The translations under genes were made by a program, and so were the position numbers. Below are positions 8,365-16,238 of a stretch of 32,420 nucleotides of DNA, one piece after another (the stretch's first letter is position 1; every line of letters begins with the position of its first letter). The stretch comes from Saprospiraceae bacterium (GTDB lineage Bacteria > Bacteroidota > Bacteroidia > Chitinophagales > Saprospiraceae): NCBI GenBank assembly GCA_026982695.1, contig JALSGS010000016.1, forward strand, positions 1-32,420, written 5' to 3'. Under the pieces are notes generated by a model. It ran no database searches, was not told the origin of the DNA, and saw only the letters and a list, made by a program, of their open reading frames with translations.

Positions 8365-8407
8365 AAAAAAGAAAGCCGGAAATGATCAAGGTACTACTTC
8401 CGGCTTT
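8365..8407 (-). terminator. Rho-independent terminator of the subtilase gene
   Basis: On the minus strand a 10-bp stem (AAAGCCGGAA / TTCCGGCTTT) with a 16-base loop is followed by CTTTTTT. It lies about 20 bp after the subtilase stop codon. With the plus-strand terminator it insulates the two convergent units. Confidence 0.85.
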
Positions 8408-8426
8408 TGCTGTTATGCTTGTGGGC

Positions 8427-11400
8427 TCATTGTACCTTGACCAAGCGCAATAGGCCCATACCCCATGGCGTATCTACTTCTAGTAGATAAAATCCTTGAG
8501 GCAAGTCCCTGTGAGGCATCCACACCAATCGGGTAGGCCCACTACTTATTACATATTGGGTAGTTGCAAGTATCTCCTTGCCTGAGACGTGGAGTAAGCG
8601 AAGTTGAACCTCACCGCTTTGGGGCAAGTCGATCCACAATGTAATTTGATCAATAAAGGGGTTAGGCATGACGCGTAGGCCTAAATTGGCATTGAAGCGC
8701 TCCCATGTATTGGTGGGACAAGCCGTCATAAAAGTAAAGACTTGGCCAGGCACACTTTCACCAAACATACATTGCGTGCGCACTTGAATGTCGTAGGCAG
8801 TGCAAGGATCCAGACCTGAAAGGTGCACTTCCGCCTCGGGGGCGTTGAGATCTTCCCACTGGTTAGAATCCTGTGGTTTCCAAAAGAGGGTATAAGCTAC
8901 AGCACCCGGGACTTCATCCCAATAAAGCACCATAGTACTGTCAGTTACGTTCACTGTGTCAATTGCTTGTGGTGCTTCGCAAGGTGGCGGGCAAGCCGTC
9001 ATGAAAGTCAATGTGTCCGAAAAGTCACTTTCACCAAATTCACATACGGTTTGTAAGAGCAGCTCATAAGAGGTGCAAGGCGCTAGCTCACTAAGTGATG
9101 CCATTTCAATTTCGACAAAAAGATCTTCCCATTGATCGGTACCTTGTGGTCGGAAGAGCAGGTTGTAGCCTTGAGCATTGGGCTTTGCCATCCACGACAG
9201 TAGTAAGCTGGTAAAGTTCACATCAGCCGTATCTATGGCTTGTGGTGCTTGATCGCAAGGCGGTGGGCATGCAGTGGTAAAGGTGAGGATCTCGCTCCAT
9301 GCACCATCAACGCCTATACACTGTGAGGCAATACGCACTTCGTATGTAGTGCAGGGAGTTAATTGTTCAAAGTAGATTTCGCTTTCCAGCACGTCTTCCA
9401 CCAACCATTCCGAACTGCCTTCAGGCCGTATTTGTACGAAGTACTTAAGTGCGTCGGGTTGATCTTCCCATGTGAGCTGTACCCAGTTGTAGCCAATGGT
9501 GTCTACCATGAGTGCAGGAGGCAAGCAGGCAGGTGGTGTGCCGGCCACTATGAGGATACAATAGTCTTCGAACTCGCCGTATTCTTGCGTCTCGCAAGAC
9601 TGTGGCATACCCAGATTTTCCCAAACCATGCCGACACGCATGCGCGTCAATCCGGTAGGCAGATCAGGACCTAGGATCAAGGTCGATGTGATGGCTTCCT
9701 CTACAGGGTTTTCCGTTTCAAATACCAGTTCCGTTTCGTCGTCAAACTCGCCATCCTGATTGAAGTCGATCCACACGCGGAAGTGTTCGCCGTAGCTAGA
9801 ACCTGTGAAACCGGGTTGGAGGATGAGAGGATAAATCCCGTAGGTGTGCAGTACGATGCCCAGGCTATCGCCAAAAAAAGCATAGCCACCATTGTCACCT
9901 GACTCCATAGTGAAGGTGTCTATCGTAACTGATGCGATGAACTCGTAGTCAGTGCTAGCCTCTACGGAACAGTATGTCAAATCGATACAGGGGCCACATC
10001 CAGCAGTTTGAAAGATCGTTGAGGTTGCTGTCTGAGTAATACCTGTATCGCATACAGTCTGTACGAAAAGTTGGTAGGTAGTGCACAAGTCTAGGCCTTC
10101 GAGTACAATAGCTGAGGTGTCTACATTTTCGATGACCAGTGTGTCATCGGGCCCAAGCAAAGTCAACGAATAGTGTTGAGCAGCTAGTACAGATGTCCAC
10201 CAACAATAAACCATATTAGAATCAACTGCTACTTGTAAGTCATCGGGTGGGACGCAACAACCATCAGTGGTGAAGGTGAGCTGGGGAATGACCCCACTAG
10301 TGGTATCGGCACATACGGCTTCGAGGGCAACGATATAAGGTGTGCAAGCTTGCAAGCCAGTGAGCAGGTATTGATTGGTTGTCAGCGAGTCAACTTGCTG
10401 CCAAATACTATCCGATTGTTTGCGCCAGCGCAAATTGACGTAGAGCGTCGAATCAAGTGAAGTCCAACTGATGAGGGCAGCAGTGTCGATGATGTCAGTA
10501 GCGGATAGACTAGCAGGTGGAGGGCAAGGGCCACAATTGGTCATGAGCAAATTGAGTGAGTTAAACATGTTAAGGCGCCCCCCAGTAGTGGTGATCGAGT
10601 CTAAGCTAGCGTTGGCGTCTACGCCTTCGAGAATGTATTGCCGTGCCAGTAGGGCTGCTTGGGGCGGATCGGCCAATGCCAGCTCGCCGAGTGTGGGGCA
10701 GGGTGCAGCATAGAGCAGTGCAATCGTACCTCCCACATGTGGTGTGGCACCAGAAGTTCCACCAAAAGAGCCATAGCTGTTGTTGCTTTGAGTAGTAAAG
10801 GTACCTGCGCCAAAAGCACCTAAATCTATAGTTGTCGCACCATATCCAGCCTCGGTGACCTTTTCGTCTTGATTGTTCATATTGGTCACGCTGATGAGAA
10901 AGTCACTAGGACAAGCAGTGGGCAAGTCGCCTTCCTCATCCACATTGACATTGCCGTTAATGGTAGCGCCACAATTGAGGATGCCTTGCATGCCCAAAGA
11001 GTCGTAGAAGGCACACCACAGCGGCGCATCTGCAGGTTGGCCAAAGTCTACACCCCAAGAAGCATTGGTGGCCACTACAAAGGCGCCTTCTTGGCCATTG
11101 GTATCATTGTATCGCTTGCGCAGGGTATAGGGGTAGGTATAAGCCTGTAGTGCCTCAGCTTCATTGCCGCCACCTACTACGACCATTACCTTGACATTCC
11201 AATTGACGCCCGCTACACCGATGCTATTGTTGCCCTGTGCCCCTACAATGCCTGCTACATTGGTACCATGCCAGTCATTATTGTTGATCTCATCGTTATC
11301 GCTATAGGCATTCCAACCGTGGAAGTCGTCTACATAGCCATTATTGTCATCATCAATGCCGTTGTTGGGAATCTCAGCCCAGTTTTTCCACAGATTGTCG

Positions 11401-11915
11401 CCAAAGTCTTCGTGATCCATATCAATACCGCCATCGATGACGCATACGACAATGGTGTCTCCTTGTGGCGTCACTCCCCCTGTAGTGATGTCCCACGCTA
11501 AATCAGCATCGAGGTCGGCGCCCACTACACCGCCGTTAGACCCGTCGTTGATGTATTGCCACTGCATCCCAAATTGTGGATCATCAGGTATGGTGCTGCG
11601 TAGTTGCAATACGTGATTGAATTGAGCGATTTGTACTTGAGGCATGCGCCGTACGTAGTCGAGAAATGCCACTTCATTTATTTGCGCGTAGTCGAATTGG
11701 TATAGATAGATGCGAAAGGGCGCACTGACTGTATCGACTAATCGCATATGGGTAGGGCGTCCTTGGAAAGTGGCCAATTTGCGCAACAATCGCTTTGGAT
11801 GGACACCGGGCTCGAGCTGTACAAGGATGTCGCCCAAGACGTGATCAGTCCGCTGTGCATTTGCCGAAAGGAAAAAAAGTGCCAGAATCAACGATGAAAA
11901 AAATCTCATAATCAT
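8427..11915 (-). CDS. Subtilisin-family (S8) serine protease with FN3 and GEVED domains and a T9SS type A sorting domain
   Basis: This 1162-residue protein has a signal peptide (ending ANA about residue 20) and a propeptide-like region to about 115. The S8 catalytic domain shows Asp161 in VIDGGID, His216 in HGTNVAGI and Ser388 in GGTSGATPHV, so the triad is complete. Then follow two fibronectin III-like domains (464-553, 554-640), a GEVED-type domain (643-790, with WIDFNQDGEFDD and GEFEDYCI), three more FN3-like domains (796-882, 887-975, 979-1066) and a C-terminal T9SS type A sorting domain (1080-1162, VMPNPF ... GFYLLEV). The predicted route is Sec to the periplasm, then T9SS to the surface or medium, with removal of the sorting domain. 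An alternative start two codons downstream (11909) is equally possible. It is a single-gene unit with its own terminator. Confidence 0.93.
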   Translation of the reverse strand: MIMRFFSSLILALFFLSANAQRTDHVLGDILVQLEPGVHPKRLLRKLATFQGRPTHMRLVDTVSAPFRIYLYQFDYAQINEVAFLDYVRRMPQVQIAQFNHVLQLRSTIPDDPQFGMQWQYINDGSNGGVVGADLDADLAWDITTGGVTPQGDTIVVCVIDGGIDMDHEDFGDNLWKNWAEIPNNGIDDDNNGYVDDFHGWNAYSDNDEINNNDWHGTNVAGIVGAQGNNSIGVAGVNWNVKVMVVVGGGNEAEALQAYTYPYTLRKRYNDTNGQEGAFVVATNASWGVDFGQPADAPLWCAFYDSLGMQGILNCGATINGNVNVDEEGDLPTACPSDFLISVTNMNNQDEKVTEAGYGATTIDLGAFGAGTFTTQSNNSYGSFGGTSGATPHVGGTIALLYAAPCPTLGELALADPPQAALLARQYILEGVDANASLDSITTTGGRLNMFNSLNLLMTNCGPCPPPASLSATDIIDTAALISWTSLDSTLYVNLRWRKQSDSIWQQVDSLTTNQYLLTGLQACTPYIVALEAVCADTTSGVIPQLTFTTDGCCVPPDDLQVAVDSNMVYCWWTSVLAAQHYSLTLLGPDDTLVIENVDTSAIVLEGLDLCTTYQLFVQTVCDTGITQTATSTIFQTAGCGPCIDLTYCSVEASTDYEFIASVTIDTFTMESGDNGGYAFFGDSLGIVLHTYGIYPLILQPGFTGSSYGEHFRVWIDFNQDGEFDDETELVFETENPVEEAITSTLILGPDLPTGLTRMRVGMVWENLGMPQSCETQEYGEFEDYCILIVAGTPPACLPPALMVDTIGYNWVQLTWEDQPDALKYFVQIRPEGSSEWLVEDVLESEIYFEQLTPCTTYEVRIASQCIGVDGAWSEILTFTTACPPPCDQAPQAIDTADVNFTSLLLSWMAKPNAQGYNLLFRPQGTDQWEDLFVEIEMASLSELAPCTSYELLLQTVCEFGESDFSDTLTFMTACPPPCEAPQAIDTVNVTDSTMVLYWDEVPGAVAYTLFWKPQDSNQWEDLNAPEAEVHLSGLDPCTAYDIQVRTQCMFGESVPGQVFTFMTACPTNTWERFNANLGLRVMPNPFIDQITLWIDLPQSGEVQLRLLHVSGKEILATTQYVISSGPTRLVWMPHRDLPQGFYLLEVDTPWGMGLLRLVKVQ
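8718..9257 (-). repeat. Tandem pair of closely related FN3-encoding units in the subtilase gene
   Basis: The last two FN3 units of the protease share the opening (CPPPC ... APQAIDT), the central QWEDL and the end (FGES, TFMTACP). They also remain similar at DNA level, for example the reverse-complement CAAGCCGTCAT near 8709 and 8992. This points to a fairly recent internal duplication. Confidence 0.6.
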
Positions 11916-11947
11916 TTGGCTTTATTAAATTCTATGGTAAAAGGCTG

Positions 11948-11979
11948 CAATAATATCTGTATTACTTGAAATGCAGCAA
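11948..11979 (-). promoter_or_regulatory. Possible Bacteroidota-type promoter of the subtilase gene
   Basis: On the minus strand TTG (11979-11977), a 21-bp spacer and TATTATTG (11955-11948) resemble the -33/-7 pair TTTG / TAnnTTTG with one mismatch in the -7 box. It is about 33 bp upstream of the start codon. Confidence 0.3.
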
Positions 11980-12111
11980 GTTTGCAAGTGTACAAAAACG
12001 TCGGCTGTAGGCAAAGGCAATTGATTAGTGAGTAACAATAGTGCAGTTGGTGCTGCTAGTATTGTGATTGATAGAGGGATGTGCAGTGTGTGCTTATACT
12101 ATTTTTTGTTT

Positions 12112-12231
12112 GCAAAGTATGTTGTCTATAATGGTGACAGAATAGGTGGTCGGGTTGACTGTGTCGAAGTTGCTCAGACCTAAGGTGCGTGATCACGGAT
12201 AGCGCCCACTTTCTGAAGTTACATACTTTGC
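12112..12231. repeat. 120-bp segment bounded by 11-bp perfect inverted repeats
   Basis: GCAAAGTATGT at 12112-12122 is matched by ACATACTTTGC at 12221-12231. The interior has some further pairing potential (GGTC/GACC and GGTGC/GCGCC). No target-site duplication is visible beside it. It could be a small structured RNA, a MITE-like remnant, or chance. Confidence 0.3.
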
Positions 12232-12495
12232 CTTAAGAAAATGAGAGAGCTTGAGGTGAGGAGCTGTAAAAAACTATAGAAAGGGCTTCTCGGAGTAAAG
12301 ACTTCCTTACTGCAACCCGAGCAACTGCTTGTAGGCAGAATAGATCCTGTGCCGTTTGCTTCAGCAGCCCATTTCAATGTCGTAAGTACAGAAATTTTAA
12401 GGGCAGAGCCTTAAGTGAAAAGCTAGTAGGAAATACGATAACATAGATACAAAGTAGTGTTGCAGGAGAATGCCATAGCAGAGTTGGTCGGCTTC

Positions 12496-12527
12496 GTTGT
12501 AGCTCCGCATGTCGGCACCTATATTTG
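12496..12527 (+). promoter_or_regulatory. Bacteroidota-type promoter of the HMG-CoA lyase operon
   Basis: GTTG (12496-12499), a 20-bp spacer and TATATTTG (12520-12527) match the -33 and -7 TAnnTTTG elements of the Bacteroidota housekeeping sigma factor. Transcription would begin near 12533, about a dozen bases before the ATG at 12546. This rules out the upstream in-frame TTG at 12525, which lies inside the -7 box. Confidence 0.6.
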
Positions 12528-12545
12528 CCATCCAAACTTTCCACA

Positions 12546-13406
12546 ATGGTACAGCTCATCGAATGCCCCCGTGATGCAATGCAAGGCCTGAAGACGTTTA
12601 TTCCTACGGAGAAAAAGGCCGAGTATATTAACTCGTTGCTGCGCGTTGGCTTTCACACTGTTGATTTTGGCAGTTTTGTTTCGCCAAAGGCTATCCCTCA
12701 GATGCGAGATACGGCAGAGGTCGTACGGCGCCTGGATCTATCGGATACACGGACTAAGCTGTTGGCGATAGTAGCCAATGTACGAGGTGCAACAGATGCC
12801 GTACAGTTCGAAGAAATTACTTATTTAGGTTATCCATTTTCTGTATCTGAAACTTTTCAGTTGCGCAATACGAATGCAACCATTCAGGAATCCCTGGGGC
12901 GAGTATCTGCTATTCAGGAAATATGCGAACGATACGGTAAACAATTGGTTGTCTATTTGTCGATGGGCTTTGGCAACCCTTATGGAGATCCATGGAATGC
13001 CGAAATCGTCATGTCTTGGGCTGATGAGTTAGTGGCTATGGGCGTTCAAATTCTCCAACTGAGTGATACCATCGGCGTAGCCACGCCTCAGAGCATCTCC
13101 TATCTCTTTACACAGCTCATTCCGCACTATGCGCCGCGTGGCATTACCATAGGTGCGCATTTTCACACGCAGCCCCACAATTGGCGTGAGAAGATAGAAG
13201 CTGCATGGCACAGCGGGTGCCGTCGCTTTGACGGAGCCATTCGCGGATACGGCGGTTGCCCCATGGCTAAAGATGATTTGACGGGCAACATGCCTACGGA
13301 AAATATGTTACTCTTCTTTGAAGAGCTTGGCGTACCTACAGGCATTTCGCGTGAGGCATTCCTTGAGGCCATGCAGTTGGCAGGTGAAGTATTCCCTCAT
13401 AATTGA
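12546..13406 (+). CDS. Hydroxymethylglutaryl-CoA lyase
   Basis: A 286-residue TIM-barrel enzyme of the HMGL family that splits HMG-CoA into acetoacetate and acetyl-CoA, in leucine degradation. Visible motifs are ECPRDAMQ at the N-terminus (Arg-Asp of the usual PRDGLQ), FGSFVSPKAIPQM, the metal-binding H-x-H in GAHFHTQ, and the signature loop YGGCPMAKDDLTGNMPTE with the catalytic Cys and the Asn ligand. Two deviations from the common form are Ala for Gly in PRDG and TQPHN after H-x-H where DTYG is usual; both recur in no other gene here, so they may mark a subfamily. The ATG at 12546 is chosen from family alignment and the promoter position. The EVE gene follows 18 bp later. Confidence 0.85.
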   Translation: MVQLIECPRDAMQGLKTFIPTEKKAEYINSLLRVGFHTVDFGSFVSPKAIPQMRDTAEVVRRLDLSDTRTKLLAIVANVRGATDAVQFEEITYLGYPFSVSETFQLRNTNATIQESLGRVSAIQEICERYGKQLVVYLSMGFGNPYGDPWNAEIVMSWADELVAMGVQILQLSDTIGVATPQSISYLFTQLIPHYAPRGITIGAHFHTQPHNWREKIEAAWHSGCRRFDGAIRGYGGCPMAKDDLTGNMPTENMLLFFEELGVPTGISREAFLEAMQLAGEVFPHN

Positions 13407-13424
13407 AGATAAAACGATGGATCG

Positions 13425-13847
13425 ATGAATTATTGGCTGGTAAAATCTGAACCCTACGTGTATAGCTTCGACGATTTGTTGCGCGAAGGCAAAACCATGT
13501 GGGACGGCGTGCGCAACTATGCTGCTCGTAATCACATGCGTGCCATGAAAGTGGGAGATTTGGTGTTGTATTACCACAGTAATGAGGGGTTGGAAGTAGT
13601 AGGTGTGGCGCGCGTAGTGCGCGAAGCTTATCCCGATCCCACAGCCACCAAGGGCGACTGGTCGGCTGTAGACCTCGAGCCCGTAATCAAGCTGCGCAGA
13701 CCCGTATCGCTAAAGCAAATCAAACAGACTCCCCAGCTGCAGCAGATGCATTTAGTGCGCAACTCGCGTTTGTCCGTCTCGCCCGTAACGGAAGCTGAAT
13801 TTGCCAAAATTCTGAAAATGGCCGAGACCGAATTGCCCCCTAGATGA
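13425..13847 (+). CDS. EVE domain-containing protein (THYN1-like)
   Basis: A 140-residue single-domain protein. It begins MNYWLVKSEPYVYSFDDL and has WDGVRNYAARNHMRAMKVGDLVLYYHS, the hallmark of EVE/thymocyte nuclear protein 1 homologues, followed by GVARVVREAYPDPT. EVE domains have a PUA-like fold and are thought to bind modified bases in DNA or RNA. It is full length for the family. It is second in a three-gene run, 18 bp after the HMG-CoA lyase gene, with a 4-bp ATGA overlap into the next gene. No functional link between the three is evident. Confidence 0.9.
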   Translation: MNYWLVKSEPYVYSFDDLLREGKTMWDGVRNYAARNHMRAMKVGDLVLYYHSNEGLEVVGVARVVREAYPDPTATKGDWSAVDLEPVIKLRRPVSLKQIKQTPQLQQMHLVRNSRLSVSPVTEAEFAKILKMAETELPPR

Positions 13848-14422
13848 ACTTTTTGGCACACCTGTTCCTCTCTGCTCACGACCCTGCCCTACAGGTAGGC
13901 AATTTCGTGGCCGACTTTGTACCTAACAGCTGGGTGGCTACCTTGCCGCCAGCCATACAGCGCGGTGTGGCTATGCACCGCTTTATCGATCATTTTACCG
14001 ATACCCATCCACTCGTGCGGCGAGCTACGCGCACGCTTCATGCACGTCACCACAAGTATGCGCCTGTGTTGATAGATGTGTACTTCGACTTTTTGCTTTC
14101 GCAAAACTGGACCCGCTTCTCAGAGGTGCCCCTGGCCGTATTTGCAGCAAAAGTCTATGAAGTGTTGCACCATCACCGAGCGCTTATGCCCCCAGACCTG
14201 CAACATCGCCTCGATCTTATGATCTCAGACAACTGGCTGCACAAGTACAGCAGCTTCAGCGGCATGCAACAAGTATTCGAACGCATGCAAAGTTATGTGT
14301 CTCGGCCTGAGTGGCTCGAAGGTGCTACCGACTCACTCATCGAACAACGAGTGGAATTGGAAAAGTACTTTTTGGCCGTGTTCGAAGAACTACAGCAAAA
14401 GCTACGCACGCAGACTTTCTGA
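13844..14422 (+). CDS. acpH: Acyl carrier protein phosphodiesterase (AcpH, DUF479)
   Basis: A 192-residue protein of the HD-like ACP phosphodiesterase family, which removes the 4'-phosphopantetheine arm from holo-ACP. The family start MNFLAHLFLS, the metal-binding region VGNFVADFVPN, GVAMHRFIDHFTDTHP and LIDVYFDFLLSQNW are all present. The start overlaps the EVE stop (ATGA, 13844-13847), indicating coupling. The 3' end is only 3 bp from the convergent porT stop, with no terminator between them, so the transcripts must overlap. Confidence 0.88.
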   Translation: MNFLAHLFLSAHDPALQVGNFVADFVPNSWVATLPPAIQRGVAMHRFIDHFTDTHPLVRRATRTLHARHHKYAPVLIDVYFDFLLSQNWTRFSEVPLAVFAAKVYEVLHHHRALMPPDLQHRLDLMISDNWLHKYSSFSGMQQVFERMQSYVSRPEWLEGATDSLIEQRVELEKYFLAVFEELQQKLRTQTF

Positions 14423-14425
14423 ACA

Positions 14426-15142
14426 CTACCCCTCGAAGTGGAGGGAAAGGGTAAAGGTGCGCGAAAGTACTTTTTCCAATACAGAAGCTTCGGGCAGCGC
14501 TGGATCGAAGATGAGAATGTTGCCCAGTCCATGAGAGAACTTGATCTCAGGCGAAAAAATGAAAAAGGGAAAGAAAAACTGTACCCCACCTCCAATCTCA
14601 ACAGCAAAATCAGTTGGTGCCACCTTGACCAGATTCTCAGCCTGACGCGCACGCGAATCACTCGCTACATCAAAGCTATACTTTACCCCTGCAATCACAA
14701 ACATGCGCATGTCGCGATACGGCTCCGATTTGTAGCGCACGTGAAAGGGCATTTCCACAAACACAGATTCGATGCGACGGGCATAAGGTACTTGATTCGA
14801 CAGCGAATTGTACTGTATACGCCTTTCGGCAAATGAAAGCGTGGGCAAAAAGCGCAAGTCGAAGTAACGACCCAACTTCAAATTAGTCACAATGCCCAAA
14901 TTGAACCCCGGCCCTGTAACTGACTGAACCAGGCTAATAGTGTCGTTCTGTATAAATTGACGCGAACGCGCCACTTTGTAATCCGACGAATTGTAAGCCA
15001 ACGTGATACCAAAGTAATAGGGCTTTTGCTGAAAGTCCAAAAAATTGTAATTGCCACGGGCTGTTTGAGCCTCCAAACTCGAAAGACTCCCACAAATACA
15101 TCCAGCCCATATGAATACCTGAAAGAAAGTGTGCATCTTCAT
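14426..15142 (-). CDS. porT: PorT/SprT-like outer-membrane barrel protein of the type IX secretion system
   Basis: A 238-residue barrel protein with signal peptide (MKMHTFFQVFIWAGCICGSL, cleavage near LEAQ). The body begins RGNYNFLDFQQKPYYFGITLAYNSSDYK and contains GPGFNLGIVTNLKLGRYFDLRFLPTLSFAER and the late FFIFSPEIKFSHGLGNIL, the PorT pattern. PorT is required for T9SS assembly in Porphyromonas and Flavobacterium. Its position directly downstream of ubiE/menG is the conserved Bacteroidota arrangement and supports the call. The ATG at 15142 is preferred to the upstream TTG at 15214, because it gives a normal signal peptide; a second ATG at 15136 is possible. The two genes are 68 bp apart on one transcript. 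Confidence 0.82.
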   Translation of the reverse strand: MKMHTFFQVFIWAGCICGSLSSLEAQTARGNYNFLDFQQKPYYFGITLAYNSSDYKVARSRQFIQNDTISLVQSVTGPGFNLGIVTNLKLGRYFDLRFLPTLSFAERRIQYNSLSNQVPYARRIESVFVEMPFHVRYKSEPYRDMRMFVIAGVKYSFDVASDSRARQAENLVKVAPTDFAVEIGGGVQFFFPFFIFSPEIKFSHGLGNILIFDPALPEASVLEKVLSRTFTLSLHFEG

Positions 15143-15210
15143 GGTGCTGATTTTAAGCGCGATTGGCTGAAGTAATCCGAAAACTGTGCCGAACAAACTA
15201 CAGCAAATGC

Positions 15211-15942
15211 TCAATGTGCACGCCTAGCCGTATAAATGGCACAGATGCCTAACGTCAGCGAAATCGTTTTCGGATTTGCATAACCCGTTTTTTTGAGAAT
15301 TTCTTCAAAGTTGGCCCCATCGGGAAAGGCCATTACCGAGCGGTATAGGTAATCGTATGCTTTGGGGTCCTTGCTCGTCATGCGGCCGATAAAGGGAAGC
15401 AAGTTGCGAAAGTAAAAGTGGTACAACTGCTTAAAGGGAAAAAGACGTGGCTTGGAAAACTCGAGAATGACAATTTGCCCTCCTGGCCGCAACACCCGGG
15501 CCATCTCGCGCAATCCCACTTCCAAGTGCTCAAAGTTGCGTACGCCAAAAGCTACCGTGACGGCATCAAAACTGTTATCGGCAAAGGGTAGTGCCTCTGA
15601 ATCGCCTAAGCGCAGCTCGATCAGTTGAGATAGCCCCTTTTGGGCAACTTTCTGGCGACCTATGGCCAGCATTTCCTTAGAAATGTCAATGCCCACAATC
15701 GATTGGGGCTGTAGTTGTCGCGCTGCTTCAATGGCCAAATCTGCTGTGCCAGTAGCCACGTCGAGCAGGCGCACTGGCCGATGTGGCTTTAGCTGGCTGA
15801 TGGCTTTCTTTCGCCACCAAATGTCAATACCTAATGATAGGATGTGATTGAGCAAATCGTATTTGCGCGCAATGCGGTCGAACATGCGCGAGACTTGTTC
15901 CTTTTTGCTCCCCCCAGCTTCATATGGCTTTACCTGCGACAT
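15211..15942 (-). CDS. ubiE: Demethylmenaquinone/ubiquinone methyltransferase UbiE/MenG
   Basis: A 243-residue class I SAM methyltransferase. It carries UbiE signature 1 (YDLLNHILSLG, 28-38), the SAM-binding motif LLDVATGTADLA (59-70), SFDAVTVAFGVRN, and signature 2 (RVLRPGGQIVILEFS, 149-163). In Bacteroidota the respiratory quinone is menaquinone, so the physiological reaction should be demethylmenaquinone to menaquinone. The ATG at 15942 gives the usual family length; the frame extends 53 codons upstream but that part is not conserved in character. It is first in the pair with porT and divergent from hemE, with a 296-bp AT-rich gap that shows no other feature. Confidence 0.93.
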   Translation of the reverse strand: MSQVKPYEAGGSKKEQVSRMFDRIARKYDLLNHILSLGIDIWWRKKAISQLKPHRPVRLLDVATGTADLAIEAARQLQPQSIVGIDISKEMLAIGRQKVAQKGLSQLIELRLGDSEALPFADNSFDAVTVAFGVRNFEHLEVGLREMARVLRPGGQIVILEFSKPRLFPFKQLYHFYFRNLLPFIGRMTSKDPKAYDYLYRSVMAFPDGANFEEILKKTGYANPKTISLTLGICAIYTARRAH

Positions 15943-16238
15943 CAGTTGAAATTTTCGCAAAGAAACACAACAAAAACCGATATGCTTTTGCATTTGATGT
16001 GCTTCTAATGTTGTAGAAGAAATGTACAAGTGAAATAGAAAGTGTTTCTTTGATGTTTTCTTATACTTTACCAAAATTTTCTCAACAATTTTTAATTGCA
16101 CATTATATCCTTATCTGCTCAAGGTCAGTACTTTTTAACGGGCTGGCTCACCTTGAGGTTAGGTGTTGGCTTAGTCAAAAACGGGTCAATTGTTTTGGGG
16201 TACTGGGCAGGAGGTATGGCCTTGCGTATCATTGCAGC

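Larger units (their letters stand above)
11916..12495. other. Long intergenic region, mostly without recognisable content
   Basis: This gap between the divergent subtilase and HMG-CoA lyase genes contains no convincing gene. I see a possible promoter for the subtilase at 11948-11979, and a 120-bp segment bounded by 11-bp inverted repeats (12112-12231). Within that segment the minus strand reads NPTTYSVTIIDN before a stop near 12096. That could be a decayed end of a repeat-rich surface protein, but the open stretch is too short to claim a pseudogene. The rest shows nothing. Confidence 0.4.

Noticed and set aside
10471-10819. Overlapping short open frames opposite the subtilase gene
   Set aside because: They are antisense shadows of a gene with clear catalytic motifs and domains.
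12374-12559. Small minus-strand reading frame of 61 codons
   Set aside because: It overlaps the HMG-CoA lyase promoter and start, has no domain and no upstream signal.
15942-16101. 53-codon N-terminal extension of UbiE
   Set aside because: The extension is Lys/Phe-rich non-conserved sequence in an AT-rich promoter region; ATG at 15942 fits the family.
16050-16238. 63-codon N-terminal extension of HemE
   Set aside because: The family starts at the MELQNDLLLRVLKG position; the extension overlaps the divergent ubiE leader.
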